Positions 1 through 5,826 of a stretch of 6,392 nt of DNA are shown piece by piece. The DNA comes from Gemmiger_A avium (GTDB taxonomy: Bacteria > Bacillota > Clostridia > Oscillospirales > Ruminococcaceae), in the NCBI GenBank assembly GCA_019114585.1, contig DXFE01000011.1, positions 1-6,392 of the forward strand, in the 5' to 3' direction. A program made the position numbers and the translations under genes. Each line of letters starts with the position of its first letter. Position 1 is the stretch's first letter. The notes under the pieces were generated by a model. That model was given only the letters and a program-made list of their open reading frames with translations. It ran no database searches and had not been told where the DNA came from.

Positions 1-854
1 CTGGCCGGTTTGACCGCCGGGTACCGGTGGAACTGCCCGATCTGAACGGACGGAAAGCCATCTTCCGGGTGCATGCCCGCAAGGTGCACATTCAGGAACC
101 GGTGGACTGGGATATGCTGGCCCGGGCCACGGCGGGCGCTTCCGGCGCCGAACTGGCCAACATTGTAAACGAAGCCGCCCTGCGGGCCGTGCGGCTGGGC
201 CGCCAGCAGGTGACCCAGGCCGATCTGGAGGAAAGCGTGGAGACGGTGATTGCCGGTGCCCAGCGCAAGAACGCCATGATCTCGGCCGAAGAGAAAAAGA
301 TTGTGGCCTACCACGAGATCGGCCACGCCCTGGTGGCCGCGCTGCAGAGCCATTCGGCCCCTGTTACCAAGATCACCATTATCCCCCGCACCTCCGGTGC
401 GCTGGGCTACACCATGCAGGTGGATGAGGGCAACAAGTCCCTGATGAGCCGGGCGGAAATTCTGGCCCGCATCGCCACTCTGACCGGCGGCCGCAGCGCC
501 GAGGAGCTGATCTTTGGCAAGGACAACATGACCACCGGCGCCTCCAACGACATTGAGCAGGCCACCAAACTGGCCCGCGCCATGATCACCCGGTATGGCA
601 TGACCGATGAGTTCGACATGATGGCACTGGAGACGGTGCAGAACCAGTATCTGGGCGGAGACGCCAGCCTGACCTGCGGTGCACAGACCGCCGCCCGCAT
701 CGACGAGATGGTCTCCCAGACCATCCGCCAGGCCCACGAAAAGGCCTACAACCTGCTGAAAGATCACGAAGATCAGCTGCGCAGACTGTCCGACTACCTG
801 CTGGAACGGGAAACCATTACCGGCGAGGAATTCATGAAGCTGCTGCAGGCATAA
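1..854 (+). CDS. ftsH: ATP-dependent zinc metalloprotease FtsH, C-terminal part (5'-truncated by window)
   Basis: FtsH is a membrane-anchored AAA+ protease that unfolds and degrades membrane and short-lived cytosolic proteins as a hexamer. The reading frame is open from the window edge and ends at TAA 852-854, giving 283 visible codons. A GTG at position 27 is internal, because the codons before it read GRFDRRVP, the arginine-finger (second region of homology) motif of the AAA+ domain. The AAA lid helices follow, including GASGAELANIVNEAAL. The M41 protease domain has the zinc site HEIGH at 312-326 and the third metal ligand, the Asp of TTGASND, at 549-551. The Ile within HEIGH replaces the more usual Ala, but both His and the Glu are intact. 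The protein stops soon after GEEFMKLL, with no long C-terminal tail. The N-terminal membrane segments and the Walker motifs lie upstream of the window. The family call is very secure. Whether it is the main FtsH or a paralogue cannot be told here. Confidence 0.97.
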   Translation, partial: GRFDRRVPVELPDLNGRKAIFRVHARKVHIQEPVDWDMLARATAGASGAELANIVNEAALRAVRLGRQQVTQADLEESVETVIAGAQRKNAMISAEEKKIVAYHEIGHALVAALQSHSAPVTKITIIPRTSGALGYTMQVDEGNKSLMSRAEILARIATLTGGRSAEELIFGKDNMTTGASNDIEQATKLARAMITRYGMTDEFDMMALETVQNQYLGGDASLTCGAQTAARIDEMVSQTIRQAHEKAYNLLKDHEDQLRRLSDYLLERETITGEEFMKLLQA

Positions 855-910
855 CAAAGCAACGCCCCCGGAAAGGCAACCGCTCTTTCCGGAGGCGTTT
901 TGTTGTTTTA
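855..910. terminator. Intrinsic terminator between convergent ftsH and xdh operon, probably bidirectional
   Basis: A hairpin with a 14-bp stem and one C·A mismatch pairs 862-875 with 885-898 around a 9-nt loop. On the plus strand it is followed by a T-rich tail (TTTTGTTGTTTT), starting only 8 nt after the ftsH stop. The minus strand also shows a T-rich tail (TTGCTTTGTT) after the same stem, so it can also end transcripts of the hydroxylase operon, whose last stop codon is at 908-910. Outer A/T pairs partly extend the stem. Termination from both sides is inferred from symmetry and position. Confidence 0.85.
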
Positions 911-3208
911 GTCCTGCTGTTTATGGTGCAGACCCAGCAGCACCTTTTCCGGTGTGATGGGCAGTTCCCGATGCCATACGCCGGTAGCGCTGTGAATCGC
1001 GTGGGCAATGGCCGGCGAAGGGGTGTTGATCACGATCTCGCCGATGGATTTGGCGCCGAACGGACCGGTGGGCTCGTAGCTGGGCTCAAATTCCACATGC
1101 AGGGTACCCATATCCTGCCGGGTGGGCAGCTTGTACTGCATAAAGCTGTTCTCGGCAATCTGGCCCAGAGCGTTGGTGGTCACGTTCTCGTAAAGGGTCA
1201 TGCCGATGCCCTGCACCAGGCCGCCCTCGGTCTGGATGCGGGCCAGATTCGGGTTGATGGGGGTGCCACAGTCCACAACCGCCACAAATTCCAGCGGACG
1301 GACACTGCCGGTTTCCGGATCCAGCTCGATCTCCGCCATGCCCACCATGAACGGCGGGGGCGAAGTGGGCGAGGAATGGGAGCAGGTGGCCTGCATGGCC
1401 GGTGCGGTGCCGCACATGGACCGGGTAGCAATATCCGCCAGGGACACCGCGCCGCCGCCGTCCAGCCGGCGCACCTCGCGGCCCGCGAACTCCAGATCGG
1501 ATGCTTCGCAGCCCAGCATCTCCGCGGCCAGGGAACAGATCTTGGTTTTCAGTTCAGCACAGGCTTTTTCCACCGCCTTGCCGGTAACGTAGGTGGTGGA
1601 GGACGCATAGGAGCCGGAATCGTAGGGCGAAGCGTCGGTATCCGCGCCGAACACCGCCACATCGTCCACCGAGCAGTCCATGCACTCGGCAGCCATCTGG
1701 GCCAGAATGGTATCACAGCCGGTACCCATGTCCGCCGCGCCGATGGTCAGGGAGTAGCAGCCCTGATCGTCCAGCTTGATGGTGGCGGAGCCCACGTCCA
1801 CGCCGGAAATGCCGGAGCCCTGCATGGCCATCGCCACGCCGGCCGCCCGGATCTTGCCGTCGGGCTGTACCCGGGGGGTACGGCGGTGCTCCCAGTCAAA
1901 CAGGTCGGCACAGCGCAGCATGCACCGGTCCAGCGCGCAGGCCAGCGTTTTTTCGTTGTAGTAAGCGGGCATGACCTGGCCTTCCCGCACCATATTGCGC
2001 AGGCGCAGCTGCACCGGGTCGATGCCCAGCTTGTCGGCCAGTTCGTTCACCGCCGATTCCACCGCAAAGATGCCCTGGGTAGCGCCGTAGCCACGGTAGG
2101 CACCGGCGGCCTGCTGGTTGGTATACACCACATCATAGGCAAACCGGAACGCCTCCAGCCCGCCGGTGTACAGTGGGATGGATTTATGACCGGACAGGCC
2201 CACGGTAGTGGGGCCGTGTTCGCCGTAGGCGCCGGTGTTGGACAGAGTGTACACATCCATGGCACGGATGCGGCCCTCCTTGCTGGCGCCTACCCGGACA
2301 TGAATCTCCATCTCATGGCGGGGAGAACCGGCAATCTGGCACTCACGCCGGGTATAAATCATCCGGGCGGGGCGGCCGGTTTTCAGGGTGACAAAGGCGG
2401 GATAGACCTCCGCCACCACGGTCTGTTTGGCTCCGAAGCCGCCGCCGATGCGGGGCTTTTCCACATGGATGCGGGAAACCGGAATATCCAGTGCGTGGGA
2501 CAGGATGCGGCGCACATGGAACACGATCTGGGTGGAGCTGATCACATGCAGCCGGCCGTACGGGTCCAGCTCGGTATAGGTGCGGAAGGTCTCCATCATG
2601 GCCTGCTGGAACGCCTTGGTATGGTAGGTATGCTCCACCACCACGTCGCAGTCGGCCAGCACACTGTCCACATCGCCATCGCTCTCGCTGCCGCAGGCGC
2701 ACAGGTTGCGGGTGTTGTCCGCCCCCACCGGGCAGCATGCTTTCCAGTCTTCCTCCGGATGCACCAGCACCGGATTGTCCTTGGCGGTGTGGAAATCCAG
2801 CACCGCGGGCTGCACATCGTACTGCACCTTGATCAGCTTGAGCGCCTTGTCGGCGGCCTTTTCGTTTTCGGCGGCCACGATCGCCACCGCGTCCCCTACA
2901 AACCGCACCCGGCGGTCCAGGATCAGGCGGTCGTAGGGCGAGGGTTCCGGATAGGTCTGCCCGGCCTGGGCATACCGTTTCTGGGGCACATCCTGCCAGG
3001 TATAGATGCCCACCACGCCGGGCACCTTGCCCGCCACGGTGGTGTTGATCTCCCGGATTACCGCATGGGCATGGGGGCTGCGCAGCACCTTGACCACCAG
3101 GCAATCGGAGGGGGTAACGTCCTCCAGATAGGCAGGCTTGCCCAGCAGCAGACGCATGGCGTCCTTTTTGCGCACCGGGCGGCCCACAACCTTATTTTTC
3201 TGCTCCAT
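908..3208 (-). CDS. xdhA: Xanthine dehydrogenase-family molybdopterin-binding (large catalytic) subunit
   Basis: This is the catalytic subunit of a Mo hydroxylase, which inserts a water-derived oxygen into an aromatic N-heterocycle. It has 766 aa, close to my recollection of E. coli XdhA (about 750). The N-terminal hammerhead domain spans residues ~8-130 (VRFVGDAVAIVAAE). Mo-cofactor regions follow: QQAMMETFR near 201-209, GGGFGAK at 255-261, YRGYG at 371-375, GAADMGTG at 490-497 and GGLVQG near 662-667. The base-catalyst Glu lies in GAKSIGE (residue 724, codon 1037-1039). The Arg of YRGYG matches the substrate-binding Arg of xanthine dehydrogenases. I chose the ATG at 3208 over the GTG at 3217 because that GTG sits inside the ribosome binding site. 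It is the last gene of the operon and overlaps the [2Fe-2S] subunit gene by 17 nt. A cluster of four cysteines at residues 158-172 is odd. The family is secure, but the substrate (xanthine, hypoxanthine or another purine or heterocycle) is inferred. The gene symbol follows E. coli usage. Confidence 0.9.
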   Translation of the reverse strand: MEQKNKVVGRPVRKKDAMRLLLGKPAYLEDVTPSDCLVVKVLRSPHAHAVIREINTTVAGKVPGVVGIYTWQDVPQKRYAQAGQTYPEPSPYDRLILDRRVRFVGDAVAIVAAENEKAADKALKLIKVQYDVQPAVLDFHTAKDNPVLVHPEEDWKACCPVGADNTRNLCACGSESDGDVDSVLADCDVVVEHTYHTKAFQQAMMETFRTYTELDPYGRLHVISSTQIVFHVRRILSHALDIPVSRIHVEKPRIGGGFGAKQTVVAEVYPAFVTLKTGRPARMIYTRRECQIAGSPRHEMEIHVRVGASKEGRIRAMDVYTLSNTGAYGEHGPTTVGLSGHKSIPLYTGGLEAFRFAYDVVYTNQQAAGAYRGYGATQGIFAVESAVNELADKLGIDPVQLRLRNMVREGQVMPAYYNEKTLACALDRCMLRCADLFDWEHRRTPRVQPDGKIRAAGVAMAMQGSGISGVDVGSATIKLDDQGCYSLTIGAADMGTGCDTILAQMAAECMDCSVDDVAVFGADTDASPYDSGSYASSTTYVTGKAVEKACAELKTKICSLAAEMLGCEASDLEFAGREVRRLDGGGAVSLADIATRSMCGTAPAMQATCSHSSPTSPPPFMVGMAEIELDPETGSVRPLEFVAVVDCGTPINPNLARIQTEGGLVQGIGMTLYENVTTNALGQIAENSFMQYKLPTRQDMGTLHVEFEPSYEPTGPFGAKSIGEIVINTPSPAIAHAIHSATGVWHRELPITPEKVLLGLHHKQQD

Positions 3209-3677
3209 CCCGGGCACCTCCCTGCTCTTTTTTACTGTTCAGATAGGCGCGGATCCCCCGCAGCTGTCCGTCATAACCGGAGCAGCGGCACAGGTTGCCC
3301 GCCAGATAGGCGCGGATCTCCTCATCGGTGGGATCGGGGTTCTCCCGCAGCAGGGCAATGGTGTTCATCACAAAGCCCGGATTGCAGAAGCCGCACTGAT
3401 CCGCGCCCTGATCCGCGATAAAGGTGACAAATTCTTCCGCTTCACTCTGCAGACCTTCCAGGGTCTGCACCGAATGGCCGTCGGCACGGGCCGCCAGCAC
3501 ACTGCAGGAGAGCACCGGCACACCGTCCAGCAGCACGGTGCACAGCCCGCAGTTGGCGGTATCGCAGCCCCGCTTGACGCTGACGCAGCCCTGCGCACGG
3601 ACAAAATCCAGCAGTAGGGTATCGGGATCGGCCTGCGCCGTAATGGCCCGGCCGTTCAGATTCAGTTTGATTTCCAT
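3192..3677 (-). CDS. xdhC: Xanthine dehydrogenase-family [2Fe-2S] iron-sulfur subunit
   Basis: This is the small electron-transfer subunit, which carries two [2Fe-2S] clusters that pass electrons from the Mo centre to FAD. It has 161 aa, about the size of E. coli XdhC. The N-terminal plant-type ferredoxin domain has C38-x4-C43-x2-C46-x11-C58 (GCDTANCGLC). The C-terminal all-helical domain has C95-x2-C98 (QCGFC) and C130-x-C132 (NLCRCSGY). All eight cluster ligands are present, so the subunit looks functional. The frame stays open upstream to 3812, but that stretch overlaps the FAD gene and is not family-like. The ATG at 3677 is supported by a strong ribosome binding site 7 nt upstream. Its start follows the TGA of the FAD subunit after a single base, so it is probably translated by termination-reinitiation. 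The symbol follows E. coli, where xdhC is the Fe-S subunit. Other bacteria use xdhC for a Mo-cofactor insertion factor, which this is not. Confidence 0.94.
   Translation of the reverse strand: MEIKLNLNGRAITAQADPDTLLLDFVRAQGCVSVKRGCDTANCGLCTVLLDGVPVLSCSVLAARADGHSVQTLEGLQSEAEEFVTFIADQGADQCGFCNPGFVMNTIALLRENPDPTDEEIRAYLAGNLCRCSGYDGQLRGIRAYLNSKKEQGGARDGAEK
3216..3222 (-). promoter_or_regulatory. Ribosome binding site of Mo subunit (decides the start)
   Basis: GGGAGGT on the minus strand lies 7 nt before the ATG at 3208, an ideal spacing. The in-frame GTG at 3215-3217 overlaps this motif and therefore cannot use it, so the ATG is the start. The site lies inside the coding sequence of the preceding [2Fe-2S] subunit, which fits translational coupling. 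Confidence 0.85.
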
Positions 3678-3678
3678 C

Positions 3679-4470
3679 TCAGCACCCCTCCATCTGTACA
3701 AGGCCGCGGCGCACCAGTGCTTCGCATACAAGGCGGCGGTACTCTTCCCCGGCACGCAGATTGCTGCCCAGCGGCACACGGGCCGCCAGGTCTTTGGCAA
3801 ACGCAGCGGCACTGGTTTCGTTCACACCGGCTGCCAGCAGGCCTTTCTCGTCGTCAAATGCCATGGCGCGCATAGGCCGGGCGCCGATGACGCAGCAGGT
3901 CTGCCCGTTCTGCCGGGCGATGGCGCAGGTCAAGGTGGGAAAATCCGTAGCCGAGTTGCGCTGGCTCAGGTACACCACCCGGCGGGGCGCACGGGGCAGG
4001 TAGACCCGCACCAGAATATCCCGCTGCTGGCGGGGCATCCCGATAAAATCGGCAAGGGACATCATCCCGGCGTGGTACAGTTCCACCCGGGCGTCCAGCG
4101 CCAGGAACAGGGTGAGCACGTCCGAAAAACCGAACCGGCCATACAGGCTGCCGCCCACTGTGGCCAGGTTGCGGAACTGCACCCCCACGATATGCTTGAC
4201 CGCCTCGGCCATGGCAGCCTGGGTCAGAGCGGCCAGGCCGGGGTGCTGTTCCAGCTGGCGCAGGCTGACCATGGCGCCGATCACATAGTCGTCCGGCGTC
4301 TCTTCAATGTGGTTCAGCCCCAATTCACACAGGTCAATGGCAGTACCCACCTGGCTGTTCTGCATCCGCAGCCAGAGCATGCCACCCAATACCACGCTGC
4401 TTTTTTTCTGGCAAAGGGTATAGGCTTCCTCCAAAGTCTGGGGACGCACATACTCCCGTATCGTCAACAC
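3679..4470 (-). CDS. xdhB: Xanthine dehydrogenase-family FAD-binding subunit
   Basis: This subunit binds FAD and passes electrons from the [2Fe-2S] clusters to the final acceptor, NAD+ in classic dehydrogenases. It has 263 aa, somewhat shorter than my recollection of E. coli XdhB (about 290). The N-terminal PCMH-type FAD domain begins IREYVRPQTLEEAY and carries VVLGG near residues 26-30, where the family usually has AGGTDL. FRNLATVGGSL at 99-109 is the second FAD-contacting loop and is well conserved. From about residue 155 the sequence fits the CO-dehydrogenase flavoprotein C-terminal domain. The start is a GTG at 4468-4470. No better in-frame start exists nearby, and the ribosome binding site GGAAGGA is 11 nt upstream, which is rather far, so initiation may be weak. 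It is the first gene of the operon, in the order FAD, Fe-S, Mo, the order I recall for coxMSL and unlike E. coli xdhABC. I cannot read the acceptor specificity from the sequence. Confidence 0.9.
   Translation of the reverse strand: MLTIREYVRPQTLEEAYTLCQKKSSVVLGGMLWLRMQNSQVGTAIDLCELGLNHIEETPDDYVIGAMVSLRQLEQHPGLAALTQAAMAEAVKHIVGVQFRNLATVGGSLYGRFGFSDVLTLFLALDARVELYHAGMMSLADFIGMPRQQRDILVRVYLPRAPRRVVYLSQRNSATDFPTLTCAIARQNGQTCCVIGARPMRAMAFDDEKGLLAAGVNETSAAAFAKDLAARVPLGSNLRAGEEYRRLVCEALVRRGLVQMEGC
3685..3691 (-). promoter_or_regulatory. Ribosome binding site of [2Fe-2S] subunit (decides the start)
   Basis: GGAGGGG on the minus strand lies 7 nt before the ATG at 3677, within the last codons of the FAD gene. 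It fixes the start of the iron-sulfur subunit against the longer open frame. Confidence 0.85.
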
Positions 4471-4481
4471 GATCTTCTACA

Positions 4482-4488
4482 TCCTTCC
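4482..4488 (-). promoter_or_regulatory. Ribosome binding site of FAD subunit, unusually far from a GTG start
   Basis: GGAAGGA on the minus strand is 11 nt from the GTG start at 4470. It begins 2 nt after the base of the leader hairpin (4491-4510). It is the best Shine-Dalgarno match upstream of the first operon gene. A weaker AGAAG sits closer to the GTG. Confidence 0.6.
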
Positions 4489-4490
4489 GG

Positions 4491-4510
4491 CGCCGTGCCA
4501 AAGCACGGCG
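4491..4510. other. Perfect 8-bp hairpin in the xdh operon leader
   Basis: CGCCGTGC at 4491-4498 pairs perfectly with GCACGGCG at 4503-4510 around a 4-nt loop. On the minus strand it lies in the predicted 5' leader of the hydroxylase operon, just before the ribosome binding site, and has no U-tract after it. On the plus strand it is followed by a T-rich stretch (4511-4525) and would resemble an intrinsic terminator, though no plus-strand gene leads into it. Its role is unknown. It could shape access to the ribosome binding site or stop antisense transcription. Confidence 0.7.
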
Positions 4511-4532
4511 TTTCTTGTGATTTTTCAGCCCC

Positions 4533-4561
4533 ATTATACCATGGGCCCGGCACAAATACAA
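4533..4561 (-). promoter_or_regulatory. Sigma-A-type promoter of the xdh operon (extended -10)
   Basis: On the minus strand a perfect TATAAT lies at 4538-4533, preceded by TGG (4541-4539), giving an extended -10. TTGTAT at 4561-4556 sits 17 bp upstream as a weak -35. Transcription would start near 4526 and give a leader of about 55 nt before the GTG at 4470. It lies just after the terminator of the upstream operon, so the hydroxylase genes have their own promoter. Confidence 0.8.
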
Positions 4562-4570
4562 ATCCCGTTA

Positions 4571-4616
4571 ACACAGAAAAGCGGCGCGCCGCCCTGAAAC
4601 AGGACAGCGCACCGCT
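4571..4616 (-). terminator. Strong intrinsic terminator of the nagB–aldolase operon
   Basis: On the minus strand a 17-bp stem with three G·U pairs and a 3-nt TTT loop (arms 4600-4616 and 4580-4596) is followed by TTTTCTGTGTT. It lies 21 bp after the aldolase stop codon. Stem length, GC content and U-tract are all typical of a rho-independent terminator. Confidence 0.93.
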
Positions 4617-4637
4617 GCTTTGCGTATGAAACAGAGA

Positions 4638-5792
4638 TCAGATGCCTTCCTTGCGGTAGCGCTCGGCCATCTCGTCCAGGGTGACCTTCTCCACCAGGGG
4701 AGCCTTGCCCACGCTGCCGAATTCCACGATCAGGGTACCCACAACCTCGCGCACGCCCTTTTCGATGCAGTTCACGATAGCGGCCACGTCCTCGTCGGGG
4801 ATGTTGCCGTACATGACGGTGTCCATGATCGGGGGCAGGAACGCGCGGGGATCAAAGGCGGACTTCTTCTCTTCCAGCAGCTGGTAGATCGCACCGATGG
4901 AGGGGCTCTTCTGCAGCTCGGGACGGGCCACAAACAGCTCCTTCATGTTGCGGGTAACGGCCAGGCGGATATCAGTATCCACATTGATCTTGCCGATGCC
5001 GCAGTGGGAGACCTCTTTCAGCTGGGCCAGTTCAATACCGTAGGCGTTCTGGATGTCGCCGCCCAGGGCGTTGATCTCGTTGACGATGTACTGGGGAACG
5101 GTGGAAGAACCATGGCTGACCAGCACGCAGAAGATGCCGGCATGGCGCAGGCACTCCTTGGTGGCAATGGCGATCTCCTTGCGGAGCTTGGCCCCCTTGC
5201 CCTTGTTGGCGCCGTGCATGGTGCCGTAGCTGATGGCCAGGGCATCCACCTTGGTCTTTTTGATGAATTCCACCGCATCCAGGGGATTGGTATAAGTGGA
5301 GTTGTTGCTGAACACGTGGTCTTCCACGCCGGCCAGCACGCCCAGCTCGGCCTCTACGGTGACGCCGCGCTCATGAGCATACTTGACCACCTCACGGGTG
5401 AGCTCGATGTTCTGCTCAAAGGGCAGGCTGGAACCGTCGATCATGACGCTGGTGTAGCCGCCGGCGATAGCCGCCTTGCAGCTTTCAAAGTTACGGCCAT
5501 GGTCCAGATGCAGGGCCACGGGAATGGGGCTGTTCTCACCGTATTTCTTTACCGCGTCACCGATGTTGGCGGCACCCTTGATCTTATCTTCCAGGGTAGC
5601 GTTCATAAAATCGGTGCGGCCGCCCATAAAGCCGTTGGCCAGATCAGCGCCCTGCAGAATCGCCGCAGAGCGGAACATCTCGTGTACTGCGATGGCGGCT
5701 TTCGCCTGGGCCACGGCGTTTACGTTGAACGCGCCCTGGGCGTAGTCGTATTTATCGGTGGCTTCCAGAATCGCGCGAAGGGGTACTAACAT
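4638..5792 (-). CDS. fba: Class II (metal-dependent) fructose/tagatose-bisphosphate aldolase
   Basis: Class II aldolases cleave a ketose 1,6-bisphosphate to dihydroxyacetone phosphate and glyceraldehyde-3-phosphate, using an active-site divalent metal in a TIM barrel. The 384-aa protein has the family motifs in order: GAFNVN (20-25), LDHG with catalytic Asp97 and metal ligand His98, GYTSVMIDGSSLPFEQN (112-128), VEAELG (146-151), the metal-ligand His193 in GTMHGANKG, His227 in VSHGSS, and the phosphate-binding KINVDTD (268-274). All key residues are present. It is about 100 residues longer than FbaA, GatY or KbaY types of about 285 aa. The extra length includes a tail of about 55 residues after DPRAFLPPIMDTVMYG. 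The ATG at 5792 has the ribosome binding site AGGAAGG 8 nt upstream. It lies 34 bp after the nagB-like gene and is probably co-transcribed with it. The choice between fructose- and tagatose-bisphosphate cannot be made from the sequence. A glycolytic role and a role in amino-sugar use are both possible. Confidence 0.92.
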   Translation of the reverse strand: MLVPLRAILEATDKYDYAQGAFNVNAVAQAKAAIAVHEMFRSAAILQGADLANGFMGGRTDFMNATLEDKIKGAANIGDAVKKYGENSPIPVALHLDHGRNFESCKAAIAGGYTSVMIDGSSLPFEQNIELTREVVKYAHERGVTVEAELGVLAGVEDHVFSNNSTYTNPLDAVEFIKKTKVDALAISYGTMHGANKGKGAKLRKEIAIATKECLRHAGIFCVLVSHGSSTVPQYIVNEINALGGDIQNAYGIELAQLKEVSHCGIGKINVDTDIRLAVTRNMKELFVARPELQKSPSIGAIYQLLEEKKSAFDPRAFLPPIMDTVMYGNIPDEDVAAIVNCIEKGVREVVGTLIVEFGSVGKAPLVEKVTLDEMAERYRKEGI

Positions 5793-5800
5793 GGCGGATA

Positions 5801-5807
5801 CCTTCCT
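5801..5807 (-). promoter_or_regulatory. Ribosome binding site of the aldolase gene
   Basis: AGGAAGG on the minus strand, within a purine-rich GAAAGGAAGG, lies 8 nt before the ATG at 5792. It occupies most of the short gap after the nagB-like stop codon. No promoter is evident in this 34-bp gap, which supports one operon. Confidence 0.75.
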
Positions 5808-5826
5808 TTCTTATGCGTCGGGCCGC

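Noticed and set aside
312..326. HEIGH in FtsH instead of the usual HEAGH, as a possible inactive protease.
   Set aside because: Both zinc-binding His and the catalytic Glu are intact and the third ligand Asp is present. The changed position is not a ligand, and an Ile there seems normal for clostridial FtsH homologues.
923..3421. An 832-codon open frame on the plus strand, antisense to the Mo and Fe-S subunit genes.
   Set aside because: It lacks family motifs and reads as low-complexity, His-, Gly- and Ala-rich sequence, typical of the antisense of a GC-rich gene that avoids TTA, CTA and TCA codons. The minus strand carries clear, complete enzyme motifs.
4477..4482. A start-stop ATG-TAG on the minus strand in the xdh leader, possibly a minimal upstream ORF.
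   Set aside because: The ATG overlaps the end of the only Shine-Dalgarno motif, leaving no spacing for initiation, and its ATG fits simply as part of GGAAGGATG.
4471..4530. A purine, guanine or xanthine riboswitch in front of the xdh operon.
   Set aside because: The leader is only about 55 nt and folds into a single hairpin. No three-way junction or conserved riboswitch core is visible.
3424..4629. A 401-codon plus-strand open frame opposite the Fe-S and FAD genes.
   Set aside because: It runs through the xdh promoter, leader hairpin and terminator and has no recognisable domain. The minus strand explains the region.
4620..5789. A 389-codon open frame on the plus strand, nearly the mirror of the aldolase gene.
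   Set aside because: It is a shadow frame created by codon bias in the aldolase gene. It has no plausible ribosome binding site or domain, and its start lies in the terminator of the opposite operon.
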